A DNA stretch of 64,000 nucleotides from Gordionus sp. m RMFG-2023 (GCF_954871325.1 NC_088779.1:24228869-24292868), one strand, 5' to 3'. Shown: positions 25,010 through 37,406, counted from the stretch's first letter. Notes: generated by a model from the sequence alone, not told the origin. Program-made: numbers and translations.

Positions 25010-26549
25010 TCTTTATTTTTTTTGACATTCCTTTTAAAGAATGCGGAGGATCAATTGAGGCACTAAATATTGGCTCTAAATAAAATTCGAATTAGATTTT
25101 GGTAAAATGCCAAAACTTCTATTTTGCATATAACTCACCAACGGTTCATTCCGCTGGTATGGGGTTTATAGATTCTGGAGGATCAATTAACGTACTACAC
25201 TTTGGCACAATTATCGGTAATTGATCCTCACTTTCTAAATTAATTCTTCTAACTTAACGTTTTTAAAACGGTTATAACTCGGTATTGGTTAGTGATATCG
25301 ATATCCGGTTTGGTGATTGTTAATGTACGTATTGAATACTACATAATTGCCAAGTTTCATGATCTTTTTTATTTTCGGTTTTGGCAGTATTGGCAAAGTG
25401 CCAATACTTTTTTGTTTTCCTTATAACTCACGAACGGTTCATTCCGTTGATATGCGGTTTAAAGATTCTGGAGGATCAATTAACGCACCACAATTTGGTA
25501 TAGTTTTTGGTAATTGATCCTCACTTTTTAAAAAAATTCCTACAACTTCACGCTTTAAAAACAGGTCATAACTCGGTTGCGGTTAGTGATATCGATATCC
25601 GGTTTGGAAATTATTAACGCACAAATTAAAGCCTAAATAACTGCCAAATTTCAGATCGTGATTTTTTATATTTTCGGTTTTGGCTAAGTGCCAACACTTT
25701 CTTATTTTGCTCATAACCCAGTAACGGTTCATTCCGCTGCTTTCCGGATAGAAAATCAATTAGGATCAATTAACGGGCTATACAATGGTATAAGTTTCGG
25801 TAATTGATCCTCTAATCTTTCCTAGAGCTGCAAATCTTCACACTTTCATTATTTTGCTTATAACTCAATAGCCTTTAATTTTTTTGACATTCCGTTTGAA
25901 GAATACGGAGGATCAATTAAGCTACTAAATATTGGCTATAACTAAATTTTTAATTTTGGCAAGATGCCAAAACCTTTCTATTTTGCTTATAACTCACGAA
26001 CGGTTTATTCCGTTGATATGCGGTTTAAAGATTGGAGGATCAATTACCGCACCACAATTTGGTATAGTTTTTGGTAATTGATCCTCACTTTTTAAAAAAA
26101 TTCCTACAACTTCACGCTTTAAAAACAGGTCATAACTCGGTTGCGGTTAGTGATATCGTTATCCGGTTTGGAAATTATTAACGCACAAATTAAAGCCTAA
26201 ATAATTGCCAAGTTTCAGATCGTGATTTTTTATTTTTTCGGTTTTGGCAAAGTGCCAACACTTTCTTATTTTGCTCATAACTCAGTAACGGTTCATTCCG
26301 CTGCTTTCCAGATAGAAGATCAATTAGGATCAATTAACGGGCTATACAATGGTATAAATTTCGGTAATTGATCCTCAAATCATTCCTACAGCTACAAATC
26401 TTCGCACTTTCATTAGTTTGCTTATAACTCAATAACCTTTGATTCCGCTGATGTCTGGTTTGAAGATCAATTAGGATCAATTAAGACTCTAAATAATGGC
26501 ATAGGTTTTGGTAATTGATCCTTACATCGTTCCTACAACTTCACGGACC
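25010..26549 (-). repeat. Right outer arm, with an extra unit
   Basis: Inverted counterpart of the left outer arm. It contains an additional copy of the unit at about 25880-26300, so the right arm is longer than the left. Unequal exchange within the array, or a slipped replication event, would explain this. Confidence 0.8.
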
Positions 26550-26560
26550 TAATTAAGATA

Positions 26561-27827
26561 GCTTAAAAATTAACTAAATTTTATTTTATCTAAAGGATTA
26601 CAAAGCCTAGCTAGCTTTAGCTTGTAAGATTTCTCCAGATAATATAATATATGTTCGACCGTTGAGAATAAAAGGATTACCCAGGGAGAGAATATGAGAT
26701 TTGTGCAAAACTAAAATATCATCTATCATAGGAAATTTAAATGAGGTTGAAGATCTACAGATGGTGTAAAAATCGAATTTGTTAGCATTTAAAATATAAT
26801 ATTTTCATATTATATTTTAGAAGAATTATTAAAATTATTATTAATGAAATATTCAATTATTGATAAAATTTTTAAACAGTTTTTATTTAATCAATTCATT
26901 TGTTTAATAAACAATGGCTTAGGCATAAATTCCACGGGAAAAACTCGATTTTTATATGTGGTAATAATCATTCCATGTTTTAAATAACCGTTCTTTCACG
27001 TTTATTTTTTTTAAATGATTTATTTTATTATTTTGATTTAAATCAAAAAATCGTGATCTAAGACTTCATTTAGTAGGGTTTTCACAATGCCCCATCAGTC
27101 GAGAGCACAGAGGAGGGATCAAAACCCTTGAAAACGTAGATTAGCCCCTTAGAAATAATTTGGGCATTTTTCTTTAACATAAATTATCTTGTTTTTTCGC
27201 TAAGTTTTAGATGGAATTTTTATTTATTTTTTTCTTTAATTTTGGAAATTATTAAGTTATGAGCCCTTATTAGTTAAAAAAAACGTCTAGGAATCAATGT
27301 TGATCATTTTGATACAAATAAATTGTGGATATGGTAATAATATTTTTAAGCCACCTATAATAAATCATTGGATAAGTTTTTATGATACAACACTAGATCA
27401 TCAGATATCATCACCTTTTTTTTTATTCGCGATTTATGTAAAATTAGAAAAATATATCTTTGCGGTTTTTTCATCGAATCAAAATAAAACCTAAATTTAA
27501 CCTTTGTTTAGAAAATATTTGCTATTTATTTTAAGTCCAAATCGTGGGAAATTCTAAATAATAATTATTTAAATTATAAAATAAGAATTAAAACATCTGC
27601 TTAACTTTAACCTTGTTCACATTTATTTTTCATTCGTAATTTACAAAAAAAAACTTTGAAATTTAATTTAGTTTATTAAAAATAAATAAATAGTAATAAT
27701 TAGTAAAGTATGGTACGATCAAAGTTCGTTTATAATTTTTTTTTATTGGCAAAAAAATTCAAATTTTAACAATTTTAAATTGACTAGTAAACGGCCATTT
27801 TAAATTTAAAGATAGAAAAGGCGTGTC
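26561..27827. other. Upstream region of SLC38A9
   Basis: No coding frame recognised. It must hold the promoter and any 5' UTR of the gene starting at 27828. I see no unambiguous TATA/Inr arrangement, since TATA-like strings are everywhere in this base composition. Confidence 0.4.
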
Positions 27828-30800
27828 ATGGGTGACGAAAGAGAAAACAGACGACTTTTTGATGCCTCAATCTCTAAACCATCTTATCAAGACTATGGCG
27901 CGATAAACGATACGACTAATTGTAGTCCACCCTTAAAGGCATATGAGAATAATATTATTCAAGGCACACCACATATAGACGCAAAAAAACCATTCCATTT
28001 CGATTCTGGACTCGGTTCCGATAAATCATTCCAACAAACCTATGATCAAGATTCGTCCAATCTGACTCCCATCTTGAAATACGAATATAACGGTAATTTA
28101 GTCAACGATTACAATAGTTCTCGTCAAAATTCGAATGGTGGCGAATACAAGGATTCCAACATTCCCAAGGACGACATAACACCTGACGAGATATTGACGG
28201 TAGTTCGGAAAGAGGGTTCCGTATTTTACAAACGATTAATCACGGTGTTTACCTTGTGGAATACAATGGTGGGGTCTGGTATGCTGGCAATGCCATGGGC
28301 ATTTTTCCAGGCCGGATATATAGGTTTATTATATAAAGATAGAATTAAGTAGAAGGTACCTTATCGGCATTCTACGCCCAAAACCTAACCGGACCCGATT
28401 TTACCGAGTCGTTATCTGTTCCGGTAACGAATATTGTGTAGAATTTTATTTATTTATTAGCTAATGCTTAGAATATATCAACACACAGGAATAATTAATT
28501 AGTATATCAATTGAATTCAAAAATAATTTTTGAGAAGAGAGAGATAGAGAGAGTAATGTTAATAAGTTTTTATTTTAATATTTAAAACTTAATTAAACAA
28601 TGGAGAAAAAAAACGATATAAAATTTTATAGATATAATATGAAATTATAATAAACTATTTGTCTAAGTAATCGGTTCAATTGTATTAAGAGCTTTGAACC
28701 TGAATTCGGTTACAGGAATTTTCAACAACTTGACGGAAATTTTGATAACGTAAAACTTAATCGAAAATGGAATCGTTCCCGCGCGGTTCAAAAATATCAC
28801 GGGTTTGATGGGTTGTCCATAAAGCGGTCCCTATTTTACTGGCTCCAGCAGGAATTTTTCCAGGGGAAGGCTAAAAAAATATTTTTATAATTTGGTAAAA
28901 TGCGGGGACATTTGTATTTTTAAAAAAAAATTTCACACCAATTTGGGTTTTTATTGCTTTTGTCTTTGCTCGCATTTTGGGTCATTTCGCATGCTTTTTG
29001 CATGATTTTCTGTGATATTTCGCCATTTTTCATAATTTTTGCAGCCTCTTACTTTACTTTATTATTTTATGTTATTATTATATTTTGCTTTTTAAAAATA
29101 TAATAATTATGTATCATTTCGCATTCATTTTGCATATTTTACGCGCATTTTGCGTAATTCTTCCATCTTTTTAGTCGCCTTATGTGATATTAAGTCATTT
29201 TGCCTAATTTATGCCTCATTTTGCTTGCTTTTAGATATTTTGCGTAAATTTCATTTTATGTGATTTTCTGTCATTTTGCGTGGTTTAGTATTTCCCATAT
29301 AAATATTATGAAAATTTATATTTAAAACAAACCTTGGAGGAAGTTTCCAAAATGTGAGTTATTTTCTTAAAATTAAGCTATTTGCTATCTCCTTGACCTG
29401 AAAATATTGAAATAATTTCTCAACAATTTTTTTTTAGCTTTTTCTAGGATTCGATTGTGATGGATACTTAACATGCATAATGAAGTTAACTCCACCATCG
29501 CACCTTGTTGACCTAAAATAGTTTTCGACCCTTCATGCTATAATAGTTAACAATAAAATATATTATCTTTTCAGTTTGATTAGATTTTAAATATGTGTAT
29601 CATCTAGTAATCTGGAAAGATTACTCTCGTTGGAATTCGAAGATTGATGCTCTTTATTCTCTTTCCCTCTCTCTTTACATTTTAATAACAAATATTCGTT
29701 TCCTTCCTGGAGATTATTTACGATAAATCAGATAATTTGGTTACCATTTTACCAGTGACATCTTTACGGGACTGCAATTTAAATAATAGAAGATCTTAAT
29801 TTGAGTTATTTCAATTTAGTTTTAACTTTCAAATAATAATTAAAATTAATAAGAAAAATTTAAAAATGTCATCTTTAAATCTGATCATTTCCAGAAAGAA
29901 GCAAGCAAAACTTTCAAATAACATAAATATCCCATAAAATAATTAATGTATAAAAATCGCGTGTAATATTTTTCCCAGACCGGACGTCCTTTACCTATTT
30001 GTTTGCGTTTTTAAAAATGTCCGATTAAACAAATTTATATTCCTGAATTCGGGTTGGAAGCCAGAATTGTAGATAAAAAAAGGAAATAGAGACAGGTAAA
30101 TACCCGATTATCTCAATAACCGGGTTGACCACATCACAGATTTGTTTTGTACCCGGTATATCCTTAGAATTAATTAAAAAGTATATTTACTATTTATTTT
30201 AAACAAACTGTTAAATAAGTTACATCTTTTTCATAGTAATTCAAGCTAATATTTAGCTGAATATTCATTCATTGTTCTATTAAAAATATTTCAAGTTTAA
30301 ATTTAATTTATATATATAATATAAACAGCTGGGACTGTATTTATAATATTATTCGGGTTCCTGGGCTTCTTCACTTGCTACTTAATACTCCGACAATCAC
30401 ACAATATAAAGACTCAATTAAAATTTCGCGATCTTCCCGATTTCAGCGACGTGTGCGGATATTATATAGGTCCAAGATGGGGTAGACATTTTAGTTCAGT
30501 GATTTCGATATTTTTATTGACTGCCGCAATGCTGGTATACTGGATATTAATGAGCTCCTATCTTTACGACATTGTAATTCACTTCTATAGTCTATATTCG
30601 CAGCTTAATCCAAGCTCTGTACCACCACATCTATCGATATACCATATCTTTCACGGAAATGCATCAAATATGCAACAGCCTCAATACAAAATAGGAAAAA
30701 ATATCTTCTATAAGGTAATGGGTCAGTCCAATACCTCAAACACGAGTTGCCCTCAGGTATACACTTGTAGGACTCAAGGCAGTAATACGGACCCCCAGGG

Positions 30801-32221
30801 GGTATTATCATGGTGGTCACAGTATCGTACCGCACCCCTGGCCCTAATTCTCTTGCTATTCCCCCTGATGAATTTCAAATCGCCCAAATTTTTTTCACGT
30901 TTAAATAGTCTCGGAACGGTTTCCGTGATAACGATAATAGCTTTCGTGACTCGAAAATGTCTTGTTTGTTATTTTTCCTCCGACTCTTCGTCCTTCGTTG
31001 CTCCTACTCAATCATCATTCGTTCCTTTTTCACCGTCCTTTCCAAAGCTGACCGGTATACTGGCTCTGGCTCTGCTCATTCACAACGCTTTTATACCTAT
31101 ATTCAACGTAGAAACAAATTTCAGGCCCCTACGCGCCATGGCTCACGATTTAGCCGCGGGTTACTTCCTAGCCACCTTCACTTACCTTTTCGTAGGCTTC
31201 GTATTTTACTACGGTTTCGTTCGGGTCGGCCACGGTGGCGATCTCTTGACATGCCCCCTTAGAGACAATTTTCTCGAAAACGTTCCTTATTCCGACACCT
31301 TCGCTTGCGCCGTTCGATTGCTATTACTTTTTCAAATGGCGACGGTGTTTCCTCTCGTAGCCTACTTGGTACGGGTCCAGGCTCACTCGCTTTTGTTTCA
31401 ATCGCTGGAGCGGCCAAAATTAACCGATCGAGGGGAAGACTTGCTCTCAACTAAACAATCGTCTCATAGAAAAATTATGGAAGAACAAGAACCATTACTT
31501 ACTGACGATCGTTTAGAAAATAACGGTCACATTTATAGGTTTAATATATTTAGATTTGATATTGTAAGGATTATCTTATTAATATTTTATTTTTTAAATG
31601 CAAGATTTTTTAAAATCTTAAATAAGGATAGGAGGATTATCGATGATTTGATTAAATTTCATGCCGATTTTTTAAAAATTGTCTGAATCAATATATTATC
31701 TCCAAAATGTTACCGAATTCTCTAGATTTAGCTAAAGGACCAGTCCTTTCTTCCATCTTATAGCGAAATGAGGCCTAGCTGTTGGGTAATCATTGGCTAA
31801 AACGTTGATTTAGATATTTTTAAAAAATCGTGGAATCGAGATTGCTTACAAAACGTAATCTCACCATAAAATAAAATATAATCCGAAAATAATTTAACCC
31901 TATTCCTGAATTAATTTGTAAAAAACATAAAATATAATTAGATTTTCCGCATTGTCTTCAACGGATCCTAGATACTTGTTGCCACTTAACACCGTGCTGG
32001 TATGTATCTGTTTGGTTTTCGCGATGTTCCTCCCCAAGATAGGCTATATTTTAAGGTTTGCCGGCGGTTTCTGCGGATTTATTTACATATTTTTGTATCC
32101 ATGTATTGTTTGGGCCCTTTCATTAAAAGAGTGCGGTCAAATAACTCCTTTAAAATTGACGATTATATTTGTATTGATATTATTAGGCGCCTCAAATTTT
32201 GTATCTCAATTTTTTAACTAA
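27828..32221 (+). CDS. SLC38A9: SLC38A9-type lysosomal amino-acid transporter
   Basis: Exons 27828-28323, 30329-31538 and 31942-32221 join in phases 1 and 2 into 1986 nt (661 aa; the human protein has 561). Known SLC38A9 proteins sit in the lysosomal membrane, move arginine and other amino acids, and signal to mTORC1. The similarity to human SLC38A9 is clear along the membrane part. It begins with 'TVFTLWNTMVGSGMLAMPW' (first membrane helix, after a soluble head of about 140 residues). Then come 'VYWILMSSYLYD', 'LNFKSPKFFSRLNSLGTVSV' and 'LTGILALALLIHNAFIPIF'. 'YSDTFACAVRLLLLFQMATVFPL' and the C-terminal 'LLGASNFVSQFF' follow. A luminal loop rich in Asn/Cys (about residues 230-290) fits the glycosylated loop of the family. 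Start chosen: first ATG of the open exon. AATAAA signals lie at 32302, 32312 and 32323. Confidence 0.95.
28324..30328 (+). other. Intron 1 of SLC38A9
   Basis: GT at 28324, AG ending at 30328, phase 1. It contains a low-complexity tract at about 28930-29290 built from TTTTGCGT/CATTTTGC-like words, and (GA)n at about 28537. No second gene seen inside. Confidence 0.85.
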
Positions 32222-32301
32222 AAGTATATAAATGTATTATTTTTTTTCGCGAATTTTATATATTCCAAAATTGTATTTAAGATATATATGTTTAATTATA
32301 T

Positions 32302-32328
32302 AATAAAATAGAATAAATAATTAATAAA
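32302..32328 (+). terminator. Polyadenylation signals of SLC38A9
   Basis: Three AATAAA hexamers at 32302, 32312 and 32323, about 80-110 bp after the stop codon. Confidence 0.6.
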
Positions 32329-32329
32329 T

Positions 32330-33500
32330 CATTAGTTAAATTATGAATGCTATCTTTGTTTTAGATAAAGCTATCTGTCGCGCCGGTTTTTGGCGATAAG
32401 GCTGATTCGAATATTTTTTTTACCCCTTCATTCATCAAATTAAAAGAAATTGGATTATGGTCCATCAGGCCCTACTTCGGACAATTTGAATCTGTAAATG
32501 CATGGCCTTTTCTCTCCGCTTTTTTTCGTCATCCAACCAAGAAAAATAAGAATTGTCTTAATTTTTAGGACCATTCAAATTTTCTGTTTAGAATCGTACA
32601 ACCATAATTATCATCCACTTCTTCATTTAGCGGACGGAGAAATTTTTAAATAAAACGGATAAAAGAATTTATACCTACATTTTAATTTTATAAAATAATA
32701 ATTCTATCATTTCGAATTTGGGCTAATAAAATTAGTTTCAGTGATTTTTAATTAAAAATTTAAATGTGAAGGGATAAACTTATTTACATTTTATATAATA
32801 TTCATTTATTTTTTTATCATGTTATAAAAGCTTTTGGACCTTCATTATTTTATATGTATGCATTCTTGATTAATAAATTTTGAGCCATGAAATAGTAGCG
32901 AACATCTTTGACAAAAAGATAGGCATCAGTTATCAATTATTTCTCAGTTTTATATATAAATTAAAATATGTTTTTTTTGTCTAAACGCTTCCATGACAAA
33001 ATATAAGTAACTATTTATGTTTTTTTTAAAAAATCCTAATCTGCATTTCTAATCTCATAAACAAATTTAGAATGAATGGCTTATAAATTATATTACATGT
33101 TCAAAGTAATAAAAAGTATATAAAAATTTGGTAATGATGTTAAAATTGAATATTAGATTTTCCGAAAGTTACATTCATGAGATAATTTTGTATAGTTATG
33201 GAATTTATAGATAGCTATATTAAACCATTCCCATCCATATCTCCATGGCACTATCCAATTGGTTCCGTAGATGAAGTAAGCAAAATAAAAGGTGAAAGTC
33301 AAAAAATTTTCAAAACAAAAATAAATGATTGCATTTATTCATTACCTTGAATAGGCGTCCAAATTCGATTTCGAAAATTGCAATAATGAATTATTTTATT
33401 AAAAATAAAATTTTGACTTTGGAGATTCTTTTTGCATTTTTTTTATAAAATCTTATGAAATTTGTAAGTAATCCACAAAATAACCAAATATAAACTATAA
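32330..33500. other. Intergenic DNA, nothing recognised
   Basis: AT-rich, with no supported frame. Confidence 0.45.
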
Positions 33501-33519
33501 ATTAAAAAAAAACCCTAAC

Positions 33520-34730
33520 CCTTGATAAATAATTATTCTTCTGTAAAACACTGGCTAGACATCTTGTCATTTGCCTTTAATACTTTACAAGTTACTGATT
33601 CTGCCAGCAAAAAGTCCTTGACCCTGCAAATTAAGGATGCAAATATCTACCCCTTACCCATTAATCACATTTCCACATCCTTTAAGAGTGATGACACAGA
33701 TAAAAATCACAAAAACGACCTGCTCACTAAGGCCAGACTAATATTTAAAAATGTGGATCTGAATGTTAAATCCGTCTACGCCTGGCAACCTCTGACAATA
33801 AGCTGGCTCTTTACCATCAAGCAACTTATCAAGCTCTTGTCCTAAAACATCACTAACACGATCTTGAGGACGAAATACCGTTTTACCCTCGATCCCCTTT
33901 AATTGCAGCCACTTATACCACAAGCGACTTTAGAAAGGCTATTCTCATCTTCAAACGCGATTCCTCATATGAGTTTCACCCAATATTCCCATAAGATCTA
34001 ACCGCACCTTACATCACACAACAATGCTACGTTTTGGAAAAATTGCCCAACTCATCAACCGTATGCTTACTGGAGGCATACCACCCGCCATTGTTCCACT
34101 CCTATACGGAGCTAAACTCATCGCTCTCCTTAAACTTAATAAAGATATTTGCCCTATCACTATTGGAATCACTTGGCGCCGATTAACTTCCAAGCTAGAG
34201 TAAGCAGAATATTCACATATCCAATCACCTGTGCCCGAATCAATTAGGGATATCCCTTCACATGGCCCGGATGTATTTACAAACAGAGCGATGATATCCT
34301 AGTCAAAATAAACATTTCGAACGCCTTTAACAAAGCGTAGAATAAATCCTATCCTCACCTACTCAGAATACTAACAATTTATCTTCGAATGTTATGCTAG
34401 TCCCTCGCACCTCCAATTTGGAGATAGATAGATTCTTCTAACTATGGAATAAGCGGGATCAGTTTGAGATTGCAAATAAATTCAGACAAGAGCGAATATT
34501 GTCCCCTTGGGATCATTGACCTTAATCAGGATCTTATGTTCAATAATACACCATTGAACTCTTTGACACATCTCCTTCAGTAGGTAAAGACGAGTTCTTT
34601 ATCAAGTTCCTTACCAGCCAACGATAACGAATACTGAGCAGTTAAACCATTCGGACAACAAGCTCTCAAAGATAGCTATATCATACTTTGGGGAAAGCTT
34701 CTTAGAAAAAATATTATATCCTCTTTATTA
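33520..34730 (+). mobile_element. Broken reverse-transcriptase element fossil
   Basis: Fragments read like the pre-RT and RT region of a retroelement family common in invertebrates, e.g. 'QLINRMLTGGIPPAIVPLLY' and 'DICPITIGITWRRLTSK', which resembles the 'G.RPI..G...RRL..K' finger motif of reverse transcriptases. The class (non-LTR or other) is not certain. It is clearly broken, with several breaks, and no terminal repeats are seen. Confidence 0.6.
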
Positions 34731-34734
34731 AATA

Positions 34735-35073
34735 AATAAATTAACATTATATTTTTATATATTATATTATATTTTTTAATATAATATTTATTTTTTTAAT
34801 AAATCTTTCGCATACCAGCGATCGCAATTGTTCGATTGATTGTTGACTGATGTTAATTTCTCCATTTGTCATATTTTAAACTCAACAAACAATTCCTCAT
34901 ATTTTTATCCATTTCTTAATGTTTTATGTTTCAAAAAAATAAAATTCAATTTTGATCTAATTTATTTTTCCCTTCTTCTTTTCTTATCTTTCACATTCAC
35001 TCACTAGCACTCATAAATAATCATTCAATCTTTTATGAATTAACACAACCCGCATGGCCTTGCTTAAGCGCAA
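34735..35073. other. Upstream region of the BACK-domain gene
   Basis: AT-rich leader with T/C-rich stretches (about 34960-35010) directly before the ATG at 35074. No repeat or other gene seen. Confidence 0.4.
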
Positions 35074-37338
35074 ATGAGCATTCAACGCATTAAACTCAAG
35101 AAAGAAAACCGAAAAAAATTTGAACCCGACGATGGCACTCTAAGGGCTACACCGTCACTGAAAACGGATAAAAAAAGACACTCCCTCGATAGTGCCAAAG
35201 CGATATTTAAGGAGGAAAAGGAAAACGTATGGGTTCCCAACCCTGCTCGTGATAATTTTAATAAGCGACATTCACTCAAATCAAGTTCTAAAACCATCAA
35301 TAAAACGAAAATATATACGTTACCATTCAAAGATACCTGTTCCAAAAAATCTGTAATCAATGATGTCTATTACGATGAAAATATTGGATTCTCTTCTCCA
35401 AAATCGGATTCAAGTTTAGCTCAGTCATCATACTTAATCGATAGCGAGACAAATGATTCATTGTTCCCCGACGAAAAAAATAACTTTATTTATTACCCTT
35501 CCCAATCCAAAAGGATCGTTTCACCCCCTCCTCCACCGCCTAACGCGAATATTAAATATCCCACCATAGTTAAAAGGTCAACGATAAAAAAACAAAGCCC
35601 TCTAAGTAAAAAAGCTCAAAAAGAGGTGTCAAATATTTTGAATGATGATAATGCTTACGAAAATGACACCTTTCACTATATAAATGAATTCGAAAAACCA
35701 AAAAAACACAAATCCAAACATAAAACCAAAGTTTCTCGCCATCTATCCAAATCGGCTGCAAAGAATTATGACGATGACAACGTCAATCAAATTCATGTCG
35801 TTAATAATTTCGCTAAGGGAAGTTTTGATGATTTTACCAAGCACTCTACCAAAGTAGTAGAGAATCCAATATTAGTTCATTTGAACGACGAATGTCAGAC
35901 ATCAGTCCTATTCCTCCCAGAACAAGAAAGCCCCAAGCCGACTTTACAAAACACCAAAAACGTATCTTCCAAAAATACAAGCAAGGCTTCTAAAATCAAT
36001 AAAAATCATATGATGATACGGGGAATGGAGATTTTGGATGAAGTAGAAAACGACTCAAAAGATGTTAGAAGAAAAAGTTCTAAAAGGGCTTCTAAAGTCG
36101 GAAGAAGCAACCAAAAAGTTGGAATTGATATCGACTCACTATACGATCCAATAAACAATGAACAAAATATCCCAGACATCGACAACTTGGCGGATTATGA
36201 AAAAGATGAATTTTACGAAGAAACGGGGCCAACAAAATTGGAGCCAACAGTGCCGCCCACCCAAGAAAGTGTCCGGAAAAAGAGCATAGCCAGGAAATAC
36301 AGCTTAACCAACGAGGTCACCGACATCGACAAGTATATGAATCTTCAGGACTTCGACGATGGGCGAAAAGGTAATAAGAATCAGAGTTGTTTCATAGGAA
36401 TCCCGGATAGATCTTCAAATAATACTGGTATGGGCAATGAACAAGAAAAAGAAAAGATCCTGAAATTTAGGATCGAAAACACAGATTTAGCCGATATCTT
36501 TAGAGCACTCGATCAAAGCGATCAACAATCGCTGGATTACATGCTCGCTTACACTTATGTTCTAAAAAATTTTATCGATCTTGACACACGGGTGGAACTA
36601 TACGCCATCAAGGAGTTAACATTTTTGACACTGATTGGCGATAAGGGTACTAAAGTGTACGACGAAAAAAGATTTTACGATACCCTGTGGAAATGGCTCA
36701 ACCACGACTCAGCTCGGAAAAAATTGACAGCTGAAGTTATGAGTCACGTAAGATTCAATTCGATCCCTAAGGATTATTTGATCGGCAAATGCTTCGAGGA
36801 TTTAAAGGATCAAGAAATCTGCAAGGAATGGATACGTAAGGCGTATTGGTACAGAGATTACACTGAGAAAGGTAAGGAAGATATTTCACTTAAGAATTAT
36901 TTCCCGCCCGAGAGATGCGTGAGTGGAATGAACAGCAGTTATATTAATAGCAACAACCTAGATACCAGTATTGGTAGCATACCAAACCTTCGATTTAAGA
37001 GCATGATTCAGGATAATCTTTTACCTACCGTGCTACAGCCAACTAATCTTAACATGTTCCCATTGTCTCCACTTGCGAGTTATCCCGCTGATAAAAATAC
37101 TTTTTTTAACTGTCAGAATCCTATGGCGGGAAGAATAATAAATACCTCTCCGGTATACAGTCAATTGCTCCCCGCCTTGAACCAATCTGGAAGAATTCTA
37201 ATTTCGACGCCGCAAACGATTCCCACCGCGTTCAATAATTGTAATTTAACGAAATACCCGGCCACAATGATAAATACATCACCAAACATTTTCTCTTCAA
37301 ACCCACTTCCTAACGCGTGGAATTCATTCAAAATATGA
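35074..37338 (+). CDS. BACK-domain protein, intronless, no BTB or Kelch seen
   Basis: A single uninterrupted frame of 754 codons. Residues 1 to about 460 are charged, low in hydrophobics and probably disordered. They include a PPPPPP stretch near residue 150, Lys/Ser-rich blocks such as 'RRKSSKRASKVGR' and acidic patches. Residues about 470-620 resemble a BACK domain, the helical module that follows BTB in Cul3 adaptors. 'YVLKNFIDLDTRVELYAI' precedes 'RFYDTLWKWLNHDSARKK', 'VMSHVRFNSIPKDYL' and 'CKEWIRKAYWYRDY', which match 'E.LWNAL..W..HD...R......L..HVRL..LSP.YL'. The last about 135 residues are Asn/Ser/Pro-rich with no Kelch repeats. Without a BTB domain a direct Cul3 role is not supported. 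The function is unknown. The BACK call rests on motif pattern only. Confidence 0.85.
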   Translation: MSIQRIKLKKENRKKFEPDDGTLRATPSLKTDKKRHSLDSAKAIFKEEKENVWVPNPARDNFNKRHSLKSSSKTINKTKIYTLPFKDTCSKKSVINDVYYDENIGFSSPKSDSSLAQSSYLIDSETNDSLFPDEKNNFIYYPSQSKRIVSPPPPPPNANIKYPTIVKRSTIKKQSPLSKKAQKEVSNILNDDNAYENDTFHYINEFEKPKKHKSKHKTKVSRHLSKSAAKNYDDDNVNQIHVVNNFAKGSFDDFTKHSTKVVENPILVHLNDECQTSVLFLPEQESPKPTLQNTKNVSSKNTSKASKINKNHMMIRGMEILDEVENDSKDVRRKSSKRASKVGRSNQKVGIDIDSLYDPINNEQNIPDIDNLADYEKDEFYEETGPTKLEPTVPPTQESVRKKSIARKYSLTNEVTDIDKYMNLQDFDDGRKGNKNQSCFIGIPDRSSNNTGMGNEQEKEKILKFRIENTDLADIFRALDQSDQQSLDYMLAYTYVLKNFIDLDTRVELYAIKELTFLTLIGDKGTKVYDEKRFYDTLWKWLNHDSARKKLTAEVMSHVRFNSIPKDYLIGKCFEDLKDQEICKEWIRKAYWYRDYTEKGKEDISLKNYFPPERCVSGMNSSYINSNNLDTSIGSIPNLRFKSMIQDNLLPTVLQPTNLNMFPLSPLASYPADKNTFFNCQNPMAGRIINTSPVYSQLLPALNQSGRILISTPQTIPTAFNNCNLTKYPATMINTSPNIFSSNPLPNAWNSFKI

Positions 37339-37406
37339 AGAAAAAATTTTTTTATTAAAAATTTATATATACAAATAGTTTACCAGATCATTAATAATTC
37401 ATACGT

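Larger units (their letters stand above)
19686..26560. mobile_element. Giant foldback element, 6.85 kb, with 11-bp TSD
   Basis: The element begins GGTCCGTGAAGTTGTAGG at 19697 and ends with its exact inverse at 26549. It lies between perfect 11-bp direct repeats TAATTAAGATA (19686-19696, 26550-26560). The arms are about 3 kb each, highly similar in inverted orientation, and meet around 22.74-22.88 kb. The outer arm consists of iterated units of roughly 200-350 bp, each carrying its own small inverted pair AGGATCAATTAC / TTAATTGATCCT. The inner arm contains 120-bp-scale tandem units. An 11-bp TSD is within the range known for Mutator-like elements. No transposase is visible, so mobility would depend on enzymes from elsewhere. 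The short open frames mirrored at 21138-21341 (+) and 24341-24544 (-) resemble nothing I know. Confidence 0.9.

Noticed and set aside
30957-31262. Second open frame (+) overlapping SLC38A9 exon 2, and minus-strand frames there
   Set aside because: Shadows of the transporter exon. Only the SLC38A9 frame matches a protein family.
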